In this document: positions 1 through 5,233 of the stretch, piece after piece
Numbering within the stretch: the stretch's first letter is position 1
How the letters are laid out: the number at the start of each line of letters is the position of its first letter
Assembly: GCA_029287755.1 (NCBI GenBank)
Contig: JARFQM010000446.1
Coordinates: 1-6,764, forward strand
DNA from: Desulfofustis sp.
GTDB lineage: Bacteria > Desulfobacterota > Desulfobulbia > Desulfobulbales > Desulfocapsaceae
Direction: 5' to 3'
Length of the DNA: 6,764 nucleotides
Made by a program: the position numbers and the translations under genes
The notes under the pieces: generated by a model
What the model saw: the letters and a program-made list of their open reading frames with translations, nothing else
The model's database searches: none
What the model was told of the DNA's origin: nothing

Positions 1-1
1 C

Positions 2-136
2 GACAAACAGTTCCTGCGCGACTACCTGTCATCGCTGGACTGGGACAAAACGCCTCCTCCGCCAAGTCTGCCCAGAGAAATCATCGAGAAAACCAAAGCA
101 CGATACGAGGAAGCGCTGCATAAAATTACCGGCTAG
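2..136 (+). CDS. purC: Phosphoribosylaminoimidazole-succinocarboxamide (SAICAR) synthase, C-terminal end only
   Basis: Partial gene running in from the left edge; 44 codons plus TAG are visible. SAICAR synthase is a cytoplasmic purine-biosynthesis enzyme that joins CAIR and aspartate using ATP. The visible peptide starts [16 protein letters not shown], continues with a Pro-rich PPPPSLP stretch and a helix [18 protein letters not shown]. This is the characteristic PurC C-terminus: the DKQF(V/L)RD(Y/W)L motif, then W-D-K, prolines and a final helix ending near L-TG. The catalytic ATP-grasp-like body lies outside the window. It points towards the minus-strand epimerase gene, so the two are convergent, with 107 nt between them. 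I see no convincing terminator for purC itself; a short CACC/GGTG hairpin near 169-178 is too weak. The identification rests on remembered family similarity over a short segment, but the match is distinctive. Confidence 0.88.
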   Translation, partial: DKQFLRDYLSSLDWDKTPPPPSLPREIIEKTKARYEEALHKITG

Positions 137-188
137 ATTACCCCGGAAACGTCCGTTCCGCTCACTGTCACCCCGGTGCTCGATTTTG

Positions 189-211
189 AAAAAAACGGTT
201 CATGATGAACC
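189..211 (-). terminator. Rho-independent terminator of the minus-strand cluster
   Basis: Read on the minus strand, a perfect 6-bp stem GGTTCA / TGAACC with a 3-nt loop (211 down to 197) is followed after one base by seven T residues (195 down to 189) and further T-rich sequence. It lies 33 nt beyond the stop of the epimerase gene ending at 244, the right place to end the kinase-ygbA-epimerase transcript. On the plus strand the hairpin is not followed by a T-run, so it should not stop purC transcription. The short stem makes it only moderately strong. Confidence 0.7.
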
Positions 212-243
212 CCGGGCAGAAGATATGAGAGCGGCTGCCGGCC

Positions 244-1128
244 TCAATCGAGGCTGGCCCTCAGCGCGGACTCGAGATTTGCATGGCGGTGTACGTAGCC
301 GTTTCTCATGAGGACGCTGGGCAGTACCCGGGTACTGGAGAGAATCAGTTCATCCGCCATCTGACCAAAGACAGTCCTGGCTGCAAACGCAGGCATTTTC
401 ATCAGGGTGGGCCGCTTCAGCACTTTGCCCAGGGTTTTGGTGAATTCCCGGTTGGTGACCGCCGCCGGCGCCACCAGATTGACCGGACCTTCGATTGCAT
501 CGTGCTCGAGGACGAATTCGATCATGGCTATCAGGTCGTCGAGCTGCACCCAGCTAATGTACTGGGTGCCGCTGCCAACCACCCCGGCAATACCCAGCTT
601 AAAGGATGGAAGCATGGTGGGCAAAGTCCCTCCCTTGCCGCTCAGCACCATACCGATCCTGCCGAAGGCCACCCGGATACCGGCCTCGACAGCGGGCTGG
701 GCCGCCTGTTCCCAGGCCCGACACACTTCAGCGACAAAATTGTCTCCCGAGCCAGCGGTTTCATCGACCGTCTCGGAACCACGGTTGCCGTAGTAACCTA
801 TAGCCGAGGCAGAAAAAAAGACCCGGGGTTTCGTCGCCAGTCCGGCGCAAAACTCGGCGAGTTGCCTGGTTCCTTCAACCCGGCTTGTAAGGATCTTGTC
901 TTTCTTATTCCGGGTCCAGCGACCGGTGGCAATATTTTCTCCAGCCAGATGGATTACCGCATCATATGCGGTGGTTGCCGGATCTGGCGGCAGCTGATCA
1001 AATTTCCAGAATGAAGCGGCTTGATCCTTGTTACGCTGAAGACTGAAAATATCGTGGCCATTGGAGACCAGGTGGTGAACAAGCCCGCTCCCTACCAGTC
1101 CCGAGGCGCCGGTGATCAAGATATTCAT
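244..1128 (-). CDS. TIGR01777 family NAD(P)-dependent epimerase (YfcH/SDR39U1-like)
   Basis: 294-aa atypical/extended SDR, the usual length for TIGR01777 proteins. The N-terminal Rossmann fold opens with the dinucleotide-binding motif TGASGLVG (residues 6-13). Family signatures follow: HLAGENIA (60-67), a W-T-x(2)-KK...SRVEGT stretch (71-87), SASAIGYYG (106-114, active-site region with the YYG typical of the family), FVAEVCRAWE (131-140), and GSGTQYISWVQLDDL (185-199), matching the G-x-G-x-Q-x-x-SW-x-x-x-DD block. The C-terminal part, about 246-292 with ELILSSTRVLPSVL, matches DUF1731. The reaction and substrate of this family are not established; E. coli YfcH is the bacterial reference member. 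A cytoplasmic oxidoreductase or epimerase is expected. The ATG at 1128 starts only 2 nt beyond the ygbA stop, with a weak GAGAAG ribosome site, suggesting translational coupling. The family is clear; the biochemical role is unknown. Confidence 0.92.
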   Translation of the reverse strand: MNILITGASGLVGSGLVHHLVSNGHDIFSLQRNKDQAASFWKFDQLPPDPATTAYDAVIHLAGENIATGRWTRNKKDKILTSRVEGTRQLAEFCAGLATKPRVFFSASAIGYYGNRGSETVDETAGSGDNFVAEVCRAWEQAAQPAVEAGIRVAFGRIGMVLSGKGGTLPTMLPSFKLGIAGVVGSGTQYISWVQLDDLIAMIEFVLEHDAIEGPVNLVAPAAVTNREFTKTLGKVLKRPTLMKMPAFAARTVFGQMADELILSSTRVLPSVLMRNGYVHRHANLESALRASLD

Positions 1129-1130
1129 GG

Positions 1131-1520
1131 TCAGCTTCTCTTTTTATTTTTTGGTTGAAGTGGCAAGACTTCGTGATGAAATGTTTTTTTGTCGACCAAG
1201 TGGGCCAGGGCTAGAAACGGGTGGTGGAAGATCATTCTGGGCCCGCTGAATCTCATAACCTCGATAATTTGTTTTCGCATTGCTGGTTTGTAGCAGTGCA
1301 CGGTGCATTTGCCGCAGGTCGTCTTCTCTTCCTGGAACGGGCAGGCGGCCAGGCGGTGTTCAGCGTATTCCGACAGCTGCGCACATTCATCACAGAGACC
1401 GGCAGCGTGGTGGTGGGCTCTGCAGTAGAGACGAATCATGGCAAGAACTGTTTTAAGCTCCCTGATAAGACGAGGGTGCAGGCTGCTTCCACCCGGTGTA
1501 ACGGGATTAGGCCTTGACAT
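1131..1520 (-). CDS. ygbA: YgbA-family (nitrous oxide-stimulated promoter family) cysteine-rich protein
   Basis: 129-aa small protein with seven cysteines (residues 33, 43, 46, 60, 69, 72, 76) and a His cluster (36-38). The arrangement MIRLYCRAHH (28-37), LCDECAQL (42-49), EHRLAACPF (54-62), CGKCTVHCY (69-77) and VMRFSGPRMIFHHP (88-101) matches the YgbA_NO family. In enteric bacteria ygbA is induced by nitric oxide through NsrR and is linked to recovery from nitrosative stress; the cysteines suggest a metal or Fe-S site, but which is inference. Its ATG lies inside the last codons of the upstream kinase gene (14-nt overlap, different frame), preceded by only a weak CGGAAAA ribosome site, so translation is probably coupled. 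The C-terminus is basic (KNKKRS). I saw no NsrR-like operator next to the gene, as expected if it is internal to an operon. Confidence 0.9.
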   Translation of the reverse strand: MSRPNPVTPGGSSLHPRLIRELKTVLAMIRLYCRAHHHAAGLCDECAQLSEYAEHRLAACPFQEEKTTCGKCTVHCYKPAMRKQIIEVMRFSGPRMIFHHPFLALAHLVDKKTFHHEVLPLQPKNKKRS

Positions 1521-2040
1521 TTTTCCGGGCCATGAAAAGCTCTAGTTTTGCATGGATGTCATCGCACACCTGCTCCTGAGATCGATGATTGCTGTCGATT
1601 ATTATATCGGCATATCTCGTGTAGAGTTCTAGGCGCTCCTGGAAAAGATCGGCGAAACTTTGGTCGGCGCGTTTTGCCAGGCCCCTGGTTTCGTAGTTGT
1701 GAATTCTCGAATTCAGCGTTTCCAGACTGGCATCCAGGAAAATAACCACCCCGTTCTTCTTGAGGTGTTCCATTGCCTTGCCACTGTAGGCGGCGCTGCC
1801 CCCTGTGGCGATCACATGGTTCTCGCAGTTGATGCCGAGCAGCACCTGCTCTTCGATTTCCCGCAGAACCATATAGCCATCTGTATCAACAATGTCCTGA
1901 AGCGACCTGTTTTCCTTGAGCTGGATAAGGATGTCACTGTCGAGGTAAGGCCTGGTAAGGGCTTTGGCCAGAATGACCCCTACCGTGCTTTTGCCTGATC
2001 CCGGCATGCCGATCAGAATAAGATTTTTACGTTTTACCAT
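1507..2040 (-). CDS. Shikimate kinase family protein (AroK-like, divergent substrate site)
   Basis: 177-aa P-loop kinase, normal length for a shikimate kinase. Walker A is GMPGSGKST (11-19) and D34-S-D36 matches the DTD motif. Compared with M. tuberculosis shikimate kinase, shikimate-binding Asp34 and Arg58 correspond to D36 and R60, the lid Arg117 to R118 and Arg136 to R135, so most key residues are kept. Differences: the conserved GGG loop reads GGS (80-82), the DGE before the Arg is DGY (54-56), and the lid RPLL is RGLA (118-121). The family phosphorylates shikimate at the 3-OH in aromatic amino-acid synthesis. These substitutions leave open another small hydroxyl substrate; a shikimate-kinase-like homoserine kinase has, as I recall, been reported in Desulfovibrio. 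No other aro gene is adjacent, so context does not decide. It is the first gene of the tight minus-strand cluster, overlapping ygbA by 14 nt. ATG start at 2040 with no strong Shine-Dalgarno site. Confidence 0.82.
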   Translation of the reverse strand: MVKRKNLILIGMPGSGKSTVGVILAKALTRPYLDSDILIQLKENRSLQDIVDTDGYMVLREIEEQVLLGINCENHVIATGGSAAYSGKAMEHLKKNGVVIFLDASLETLNSRIHNYETRGLAKRADQSFADLFQERLELYTRYADIIIDSNHRSQEQVCDDIHAKLELFMARKNVKA

Positions 2041-2177
2041 AATGTCGTATCGCAGAGTTAGTGATTATCGGTGACAAAGACTGTAAGACATACGCGCCGA
2101 ATTGCTAATTGGACATCGTTAAAACAATGGCTCTTTAAAGCAGCACAGCTCGTGTTTCAAAGCCCCGTGAGGCAGTG

Positions 2178-3353
2178 TTATTTTTCGGTGATCCTGAGTT
2201 GCGCAGGAATAATCCACACCAGAAGCAGCGACAGAAAACTCAACAACGCTCCGGTAAAGAACACAAAGCGATAGTCGATGAGCCACAGCACACCTCCAAG
2301 GGCCGGCAAAAAAACAGCTGCTATGTGGTTGATGGTAAACCCCACAGCCATACTCGGGGCTATATCCCCGGGGTCGGCAATTTTCTGAAAGAAGGTTCGG
2401 ATGCCAATGGCGAAGTTGAAGAAGAGGTTGTCGGCGATATAGAGAAACAGAGCGATGTATCGTGATTCGACCATCCCGTAGCAGATGAAAATAACGATCA
2501 GTGAAAGATACTCGACTGTCAGAACGCGGCATTCGCCAAACCTCACTATCCATTTGCCGATGTAGGGGCTGACGATAAAATTGACGAGGTTGTTGAGGAG
2601 GAAAAGGACGGCGATCTCAGATATTGAGAAATTGAATTTTTTTACCAGCAGAAAAACGGCAAAGGCAACGAAGATCTGCCGCCTGGCGCCGGACATGAAC
2701 GTCAGACTGTAAAACAGCCAATACCTTCTTCTGAAGACCATTTCCTTGCGTTGACGCGGCAGCTTGGGATCGGCGGGATTTCTGGTCAGGGCCCAGCTGG
2801 CGGCGGCAACAATGATAATACCGAAGAGCAGGTAGAAATGGCGGTACTCCAGATGGGGGGCCAGGACGATTATGACAAGTCCGCAGATTACATTGGTGGC
2901 AGCAGCGAAACTGCGCAGCTTGCCAAAGACCACGGGGGATGTCTGTTTGTCGAAGTATTGGAGGGTCAGCGACTGATTGGTGGTTTCAAAATAGTGGAAA
3001 CCGAAACTCATGATCAGGGTAGTGAAGATGAGACCGTAAAAACTTGGCAGCAGTCCCGTCACTGTCACACCGATGCCGAGAATCAGCACCGACAGGGCTG
3101 ACAGCTTATGCTCCTTGACGACAAGCAGGACATAGACGACGAGCAGCGACAAAAATCCAGGTAGTTCCCGCACCGACTGGATTATACCGATATGTGAACC
3201 GTCCAGGTTGACGACGTTGAAGGCAAAATTGTCAAACAGGGTGCGCCAGACATGGAGGCCGGCGGTGGAGCAGATGGTTAACAGCAGCAGGTAGCCGTAC
3301 ATCGGGTTTCTGCTAAACGGCGTTACAGCTCTGTTGGCTAATTGGCGCACCAC
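2178..3353 (-). CDS. Major facilitator superfamily (MFS) transporter, substrate unknown
   Basis: 391-aa polytopic inner-membrane protein with about 12 hydrophobic segments in two halves, roughly at 18-36, 60-79, 86-104, 106-125, 146-165, 172-190, then 210-236, 244-262, 277-293, 298-321, 335-359 and 361-383. A basic cytoplasmic loop (about 199-210, RQRKEMVFRRR) joins the halves. The loop at 262-278 (SPYIGKWIVRFGECRVL) resembles MFS motif A in the second half; the equivalent in the first half (near KEHKLSAL, 80-87) is degenerate. The N-terminal region (HVWRTLFDNFAFNVV, 34-48; QSVRELPGFLSLL, 59-71) is characteristic of a poorly described MFS group, and I cannot assign a substrate. The start is the GTG at 3353; an ATG at 3302 (residue 18) would lose the short basic N-terminus. 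Neither has a clear Shine-Dalgarno site. It lies 137 nt upstream of the kinase gene on the same strand, and that gap holds no convincing terminator, so co-transcription is possible but unproven. Confidence 0.88.
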   Translation of the reverse strand: MVRQLANRAVTPFSRNPMYGYLLLLTICSTAGLHVWRTLFDNFAFNVVNLDGSHIGIIQSVRELPGFLSLLVVYVLLVVKEHKLSALSVLILGIGVTVTGLLPSFYGLIFTTLIMSFGFHYFETTNQSLTLQYFDKQTSPVVFGKLRSFAAATNVICGLVIIVLAPHLEYRHFYLLFGIIIVAAASWALTRNPADPKLPRQRKEMVFRRRYWLFYSLTFMSGARRQIFVAFAVFLLVKKFNFSISEIAVLFLLNNLVNFIVSPYIGKWIVRFGECRVLTVEYLSLIVIFICYGMVESRYIALFLYIADNLFFNFAIGIRTFFQKIADPGDIAPSMAVGFTINHIAAVFLPALGGVLWLIDYRFVFFTGALLSFLSLLLVWIIPAQLRITEK

Positions 3354-3551
3354 TGGTAACAGCGCTTGTCGAATGGTGATAAGATTTTATTTTAACAAGT
3401 GATTCAACCGTAAAAAGAAACAGATAGTAGCCTATAATCCGGGCTAAATCTCTTATAATTTCCAGAAAATAGCATTATTTCATCGGGGCGCGGCCGGGCG
3501 CGAGTCTTTGCAGGTGTGTTGTCGGAGCTGCCAATCTTCAGATAGATAACT

Positions 3552-3561
3552 TGTAATTACA
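3552..3561. promoter_or_regulatory. Perfect palindrome TGTAATTACA, possible operator
   Basis: Ten-base perfect palindrome 15 bp upstream of the -35 box of the plus-strand promoter, flanked by a wider pair ATAAC (3546-3550) and GTTAT (3566-3570), also inverted about the same centre to within one or two bases. The position suits an activator or repressor site. I cannot name the regulator: it is not a clear match to FNR/CRP, Fur or Rex consensus sites. A 10-bp palindrome in AT-rich DNA may occur by chance. Confidence 0.3.
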
Positions 3562-3575
3562 GTTTGTTATTTGTT

Positions 3576-3603
3576 TTGAAACAGGCTCTGCAGATGATAT
3601 AAT
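3576..3603 (+). promoter_or_regulatory. Sigma70-type promoter for the three-gene plus-strand cluster
   Basis: TTGAAA (-35, 3576-3581, 5 of 6 to consensus), a 16-bp spacer and a perfect TATAAT (-10, 3598-3603). Transcription should start near 3609-3611, giving a leader of about 45 nt before the ATG at 3656. It is the best promoter match I found in the window. Confidence 0.72.
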
Positions 3604-3629
3604 CCTGTGACTGTATGACAGATATCATC
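3593..3629. repeat. Inverted repeat over the -10 box and start site, candidate operator or leader hairpin
   Basis: Perfect 8-bp arms GATGATAT (3593-3600) and ATATCATC (3622-3629) lie 21 nt apart, with additional inner pairing CTGT (3605-3608) with ACAG (3618-3621). The left arm covers the first half of the -10 box, the dyad centre (about 3611) falls on the predicted transcription start, and the right arm ends 11 nt before the ribosome site. As DNA it could bind a repressor blocking initiation. If transcription starts upstream it could also fold as an RNA hairpin. No regulator is identified. Confidence 0.5.
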
Positions 3630-3655
3630 CTAAAAGATCCGGAGGGGTACGTCTC

Positions 3656-3988
3656 ATGAGCGAATTTTTCGGAAAAATAATGTCCTTCGTCGAGTCGACC
3701 AAGCTGATCGATCAGATAGCCGAAGTTGACTATGTCGGATTATCCACCAATCCCTGGTTCCTTGTGCCCTTTATCGCGCTGGTCCTCTATCTGATCTGGA
3801 AGCAGCGCTGGCGTGACATGATCTTCATTGCCATCTTCATAGGGGTGTGGTGGGCATCCGGCACCGACTACATGCAGACCCTGGTGGTTGGCGAGGAACT
3901 TCAGGTGAACAAGGTGCTGCCGGTGTTGTTCGGCGGGGCTGCCATCCTGGGTATTGTCATCTATCTGCTCTTCGGCAGATCTGATTGA
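3656..3988 (+). CDS. Small three-segment membrane protein of unknown function
   Basis: 110-aa protein with a very good ribosome site (GGAGGGG at 3641-3647, 8 nt before the ATG), so it is probably well translated. An amphipathic N-terminal region (1-32) is followed by three hydrophobic segments at about 34-48 (WFLVPFIALVLYLIW), 54-68 (DMIFIAIFIGVWWAS) and 88-106 (LPVLFGGAAILGIVIYLLF). The KQRWRD linker (49-54) should be cytoplasmic by the positive-inside rule, and the loop with DYMQTLVVGEEL (71-82) on the other face. No signal peptide, cysteines or catalytic motif. I do not recognise a named family. It is the first gene of a plus-strand group, 84 nt before the CNB-DUF4388 gene, directly behind the promoter at 3576-3603. 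A role as a membrane partner of the downstream regulatory proteins is inference from position only. Confidence 0.82.
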   Translation: MSEFFGKIMSFVESTKLIDQIAEVDYVGLSTNPWFLVPFIALVLYLIWKQRWRDMIFIAIFIGVWWASGTDYMQTLVVGEELQVNKVLPVLFGGAAILGIVIYLLFGRSD

Positions 3989-4072
3989 CGCCCTTGCAAG
4001 ACCATCTGGTTCAATCCGGTTTTTGGTCACCACTACCCGCCTATAAAATCATTTACCAGTATTTTGGAGATA

Positions 4073-5152
4073 ATGATTTCTCACTTTAAAAACTCGATTT
4101 TCCTCATCACCGATGAACACAATTGCCCTTTCTATAATGCCAAGGAAGAGTTTGAGGTAAGTGAGAATGCCCTGAAAATTCCGACCGGTAAACCGGTTTG
4201 TCTCATCCTGGCCCAGGACGTCGTGGCACTGACTTCGGAGCAGGCAATTCTTGAGCGACAGGAAAAGGGTATAGGCGAACAAAACGAGTTCAAGTGTGGC
4301 GGCTGCGGCGGCATTATTAAATTTGAATACAAGAAGGCCAAAAACTTCTCGACCCTGCAGATGAAACTGCTGGTGGCCGCCGAACGCAAGGAAAAACTCA
4401 AGGAGGTCATCAGGTATGCGGATGATCTGCGGGAAATAGACCTGTTCAGTTCACTGGCAGACGATGATCTTCTCGACCTCGGAACTCTGCTTGAATTCGA
4501 GTATTATGACTGGGGCTACTTCGTGTCCCAGAAAGGGCAGGCGGGCAGCAAGCTCTACATCATCATCTCAGGCAAGGTTGAGGTGCTTGATGATGAAGGG
4601 GTGATTCTGGCCGAGATGGGGCCCGGAGAAGTTTTCGGCGAGCTGAGCATGATTTCTGGCGAAACCATGACCACCACCATTCAGGCCGCCGAACCCTGCG
4701 TCATCGCAACTCTGAATAAAAAGAATTTCAGACATGTTCTGGTACGCTTTCCAGCGCTGCAGATATTTCTATATAAATTGTTCGTGGAGCGCATCAACGC
4801 TCTGAACGCCAAGCGGGCCGAAGAACTCAGCACCGGCATGGTCGGTCAGCTTTCCGATATCTCCCCGGTTGAGATTTCGCAGATGATCAACAGCAACCAG
4901 AAGACCGGCTACCTGGAAATCGAATCGGAATTTCATAATGGTAAGATCCTCTTCAATGGGGGGGAGGTCGTCAAGGTGGATCTCGGTTTCAAGAAAGGGC
5001 TGAGCGGTTTTTACGAGTTCATTGCCTTGACCGAGGGACGCTTCAAGTTCATTCAGGGGTTGTCCGCATCGGAGCGGAAGCTGCGTCCGATCGGCGGTTT
5101 CATGGGCATGCTGATGGAGGGCATGAAACGTTTTGATGACCGAAGAAGTTAA
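4073..5152 (+). CDS. Cyclic-nucleotide-binding-like domain protein with C-terminal DUF4388 (PATAN-like)
   Basis: 359 aa from the ATG at 4073, preceded by GGAGA at 4066-4070; this spacing is short, and a TTG at 4064 would add three residues but lies over the ribosome site. Domains: (1) about 1-115, unassigned, with C18, C43 and a CGGCGG knuckle (C75, C78) suggesting metal binding, then a charged helix; (2) about 120-240, a CNB (CAP-ED) domain, including LFSSLADDDL (124-133), a KLYIIISGKVEVL strand pair (160-172) and the phosphate-binding cassette FGELSMISGETMTT (188-201); (3) about 255-335, DUF4388, with the typical KTGYLEIES (277-285) and GKILFNGGEVVK (290-301). In the cassette, E190 is kept but the Pro-Arg pair that grips the cyclic phosphate is T198-M199, so ordinary cAMP binding is doubtful. 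There is no DNA-binding domain. A cytoplasmic sensor or scaffold is likely. Its last 17 nt overlap a short ORF at 5136. Confidence 0.88.
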   Translation: MISHFKNSIFLITDEHNCPFYNAKEEFEVSENALKIPTGKPVCLILAQDVVALTSEQAILERQEKGIGEQNEFKCGGCGGIIKFEYKKAKNFSTLQMKLLVAAERKEKLKEVIRYADDLREIDLFSSLADDDLLDLGTLLEFEYYDWGYFVSQKGQAGSKLYIIISGKVEVLDDEGVILAEMGPGEVFGELSMISGETMTTTIQAAEPCVIATLNKKNFRHVLVRFPALQIFLYKLFVERINALNAKRAEELSTGMVGQLSDISPVEISQMINSNQKTGYLEIESEFHNGKILFNGGEVVKVDLGFKKGLSGFYEFIALTEGRFKFIQGLSASERKLRPIGGFMGMLMEGMKRFDDRRS

Positions 5153-5183
5153 GGTGCCGTACTTAGTTTTTTTCTTCTCCTGA
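5136..5183 (+). CDS. Short ORF overlapping the CNB gene end, possible true N-terminus of the DVU0298-family protein
   Basis: A 15-codon ORF (MTEEVKVPYLVFFFS, TGA at 5181-5183) starts inside the end of the CNB-DUF4388 gene, a common coupled-start layout, with GGAGGG 14 nt upstream (rather far). Its frame reaches the T-run at 5167-5173 as gtT TTT TTC, a canonical -1 slippery heptamer. After a -1 shift, reading continues as LLLILYIVRATWARRR and on without a stop through the DVU0298-family gene to 5938, giving 267 aa with an N-terminal membrane helix. It may instead reflect a lost T in a homopolymer, or be non-functional. I annotate it because the hydrophobic peptide flows smoothly across the two frames. 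Confidence 0.35.
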   Translation: MTEEVKVPYLVFFFS

Positions 5184-5233
5184 TTCTCTATATCGTTCGG
5201 GCCACCTGGGCTCGTCGTCGTGTCGGAAAAAGT

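Larger units (their letters stand above)
3354..3655. other. Divergent intergenic regulatory region (about 300 bp)
   Basis: AT-rich spacer between the divergently transcribed MFS gene (minus) and the small membrane protein gene (plus), with a short GC-rich block (about 3484-3502) in its middle. The plus-strand side contains a good promoter, an inverted repeat over it and a 10-bp palindrome (listed separately). Two more TATAAT hexamers at 3433-3438 and 3454-3459 (plus) lack recognisable -35 boxes at the right spacing. For the MFS gene the best I find on the minus strand is TTGAAT (3407-3402) with TCTTAT (3384-3379), 17 bp apart, only a weak promoter. I see no convincing ORF, and no small RNA or riboswitch that I can name. 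Confidence 0.6.

Noticed and set aside
283..1014. 243-codon open frame on the plus strand opposite the epimerase
   Set aside because: It is antisense to an intact TIGR01777 gene with all family motifs and shows no domain of its own.
2041..2177. Search for a terminator or promoter between the MFS and kinase genes
   Set aside because: Only a 3-bp GCC/GGC hairpin and an isolated GATAAT (2069-2064, minus) were found, with no acceptable -35; too weak to annotate.
2119..2553. 144-codon minus-strand frame overlapping the end of the MFS gene
   Set aside because: It lies in another frame of the same strand within an intact MFS coding sequence and has no recognisable motif.
3433..3459. Two plus-strand TATAAT hexamers as further promoters
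   Set aside because: Neither has a -35-like hexamer at 15-19 bp, and AT-rich DNA yields such hexamers by chance.
4000..4028. Possible stem-loop (GACCA/TGGTC with inner CTGG/CCGG) after the small membrane protein gene
   Set aside because: The T-run lies inside the structure rather than after it, and the stems are short and interrupted, so it is not a credible terminator.
4184..4198. Tandem palindromes ACCGGT and AACCGGTT
   Set aside because: They lie inside coding sequence, are explained by the codons for PTGKPV, and have no promoter context.
4958..4964. Run of seven G in the DUF4388 part, possible phase-variation or error site
   Set aside because: The frame is continuous through it and encodes the expected N-G-G-E turn, so there is no sign of slippage or indel.
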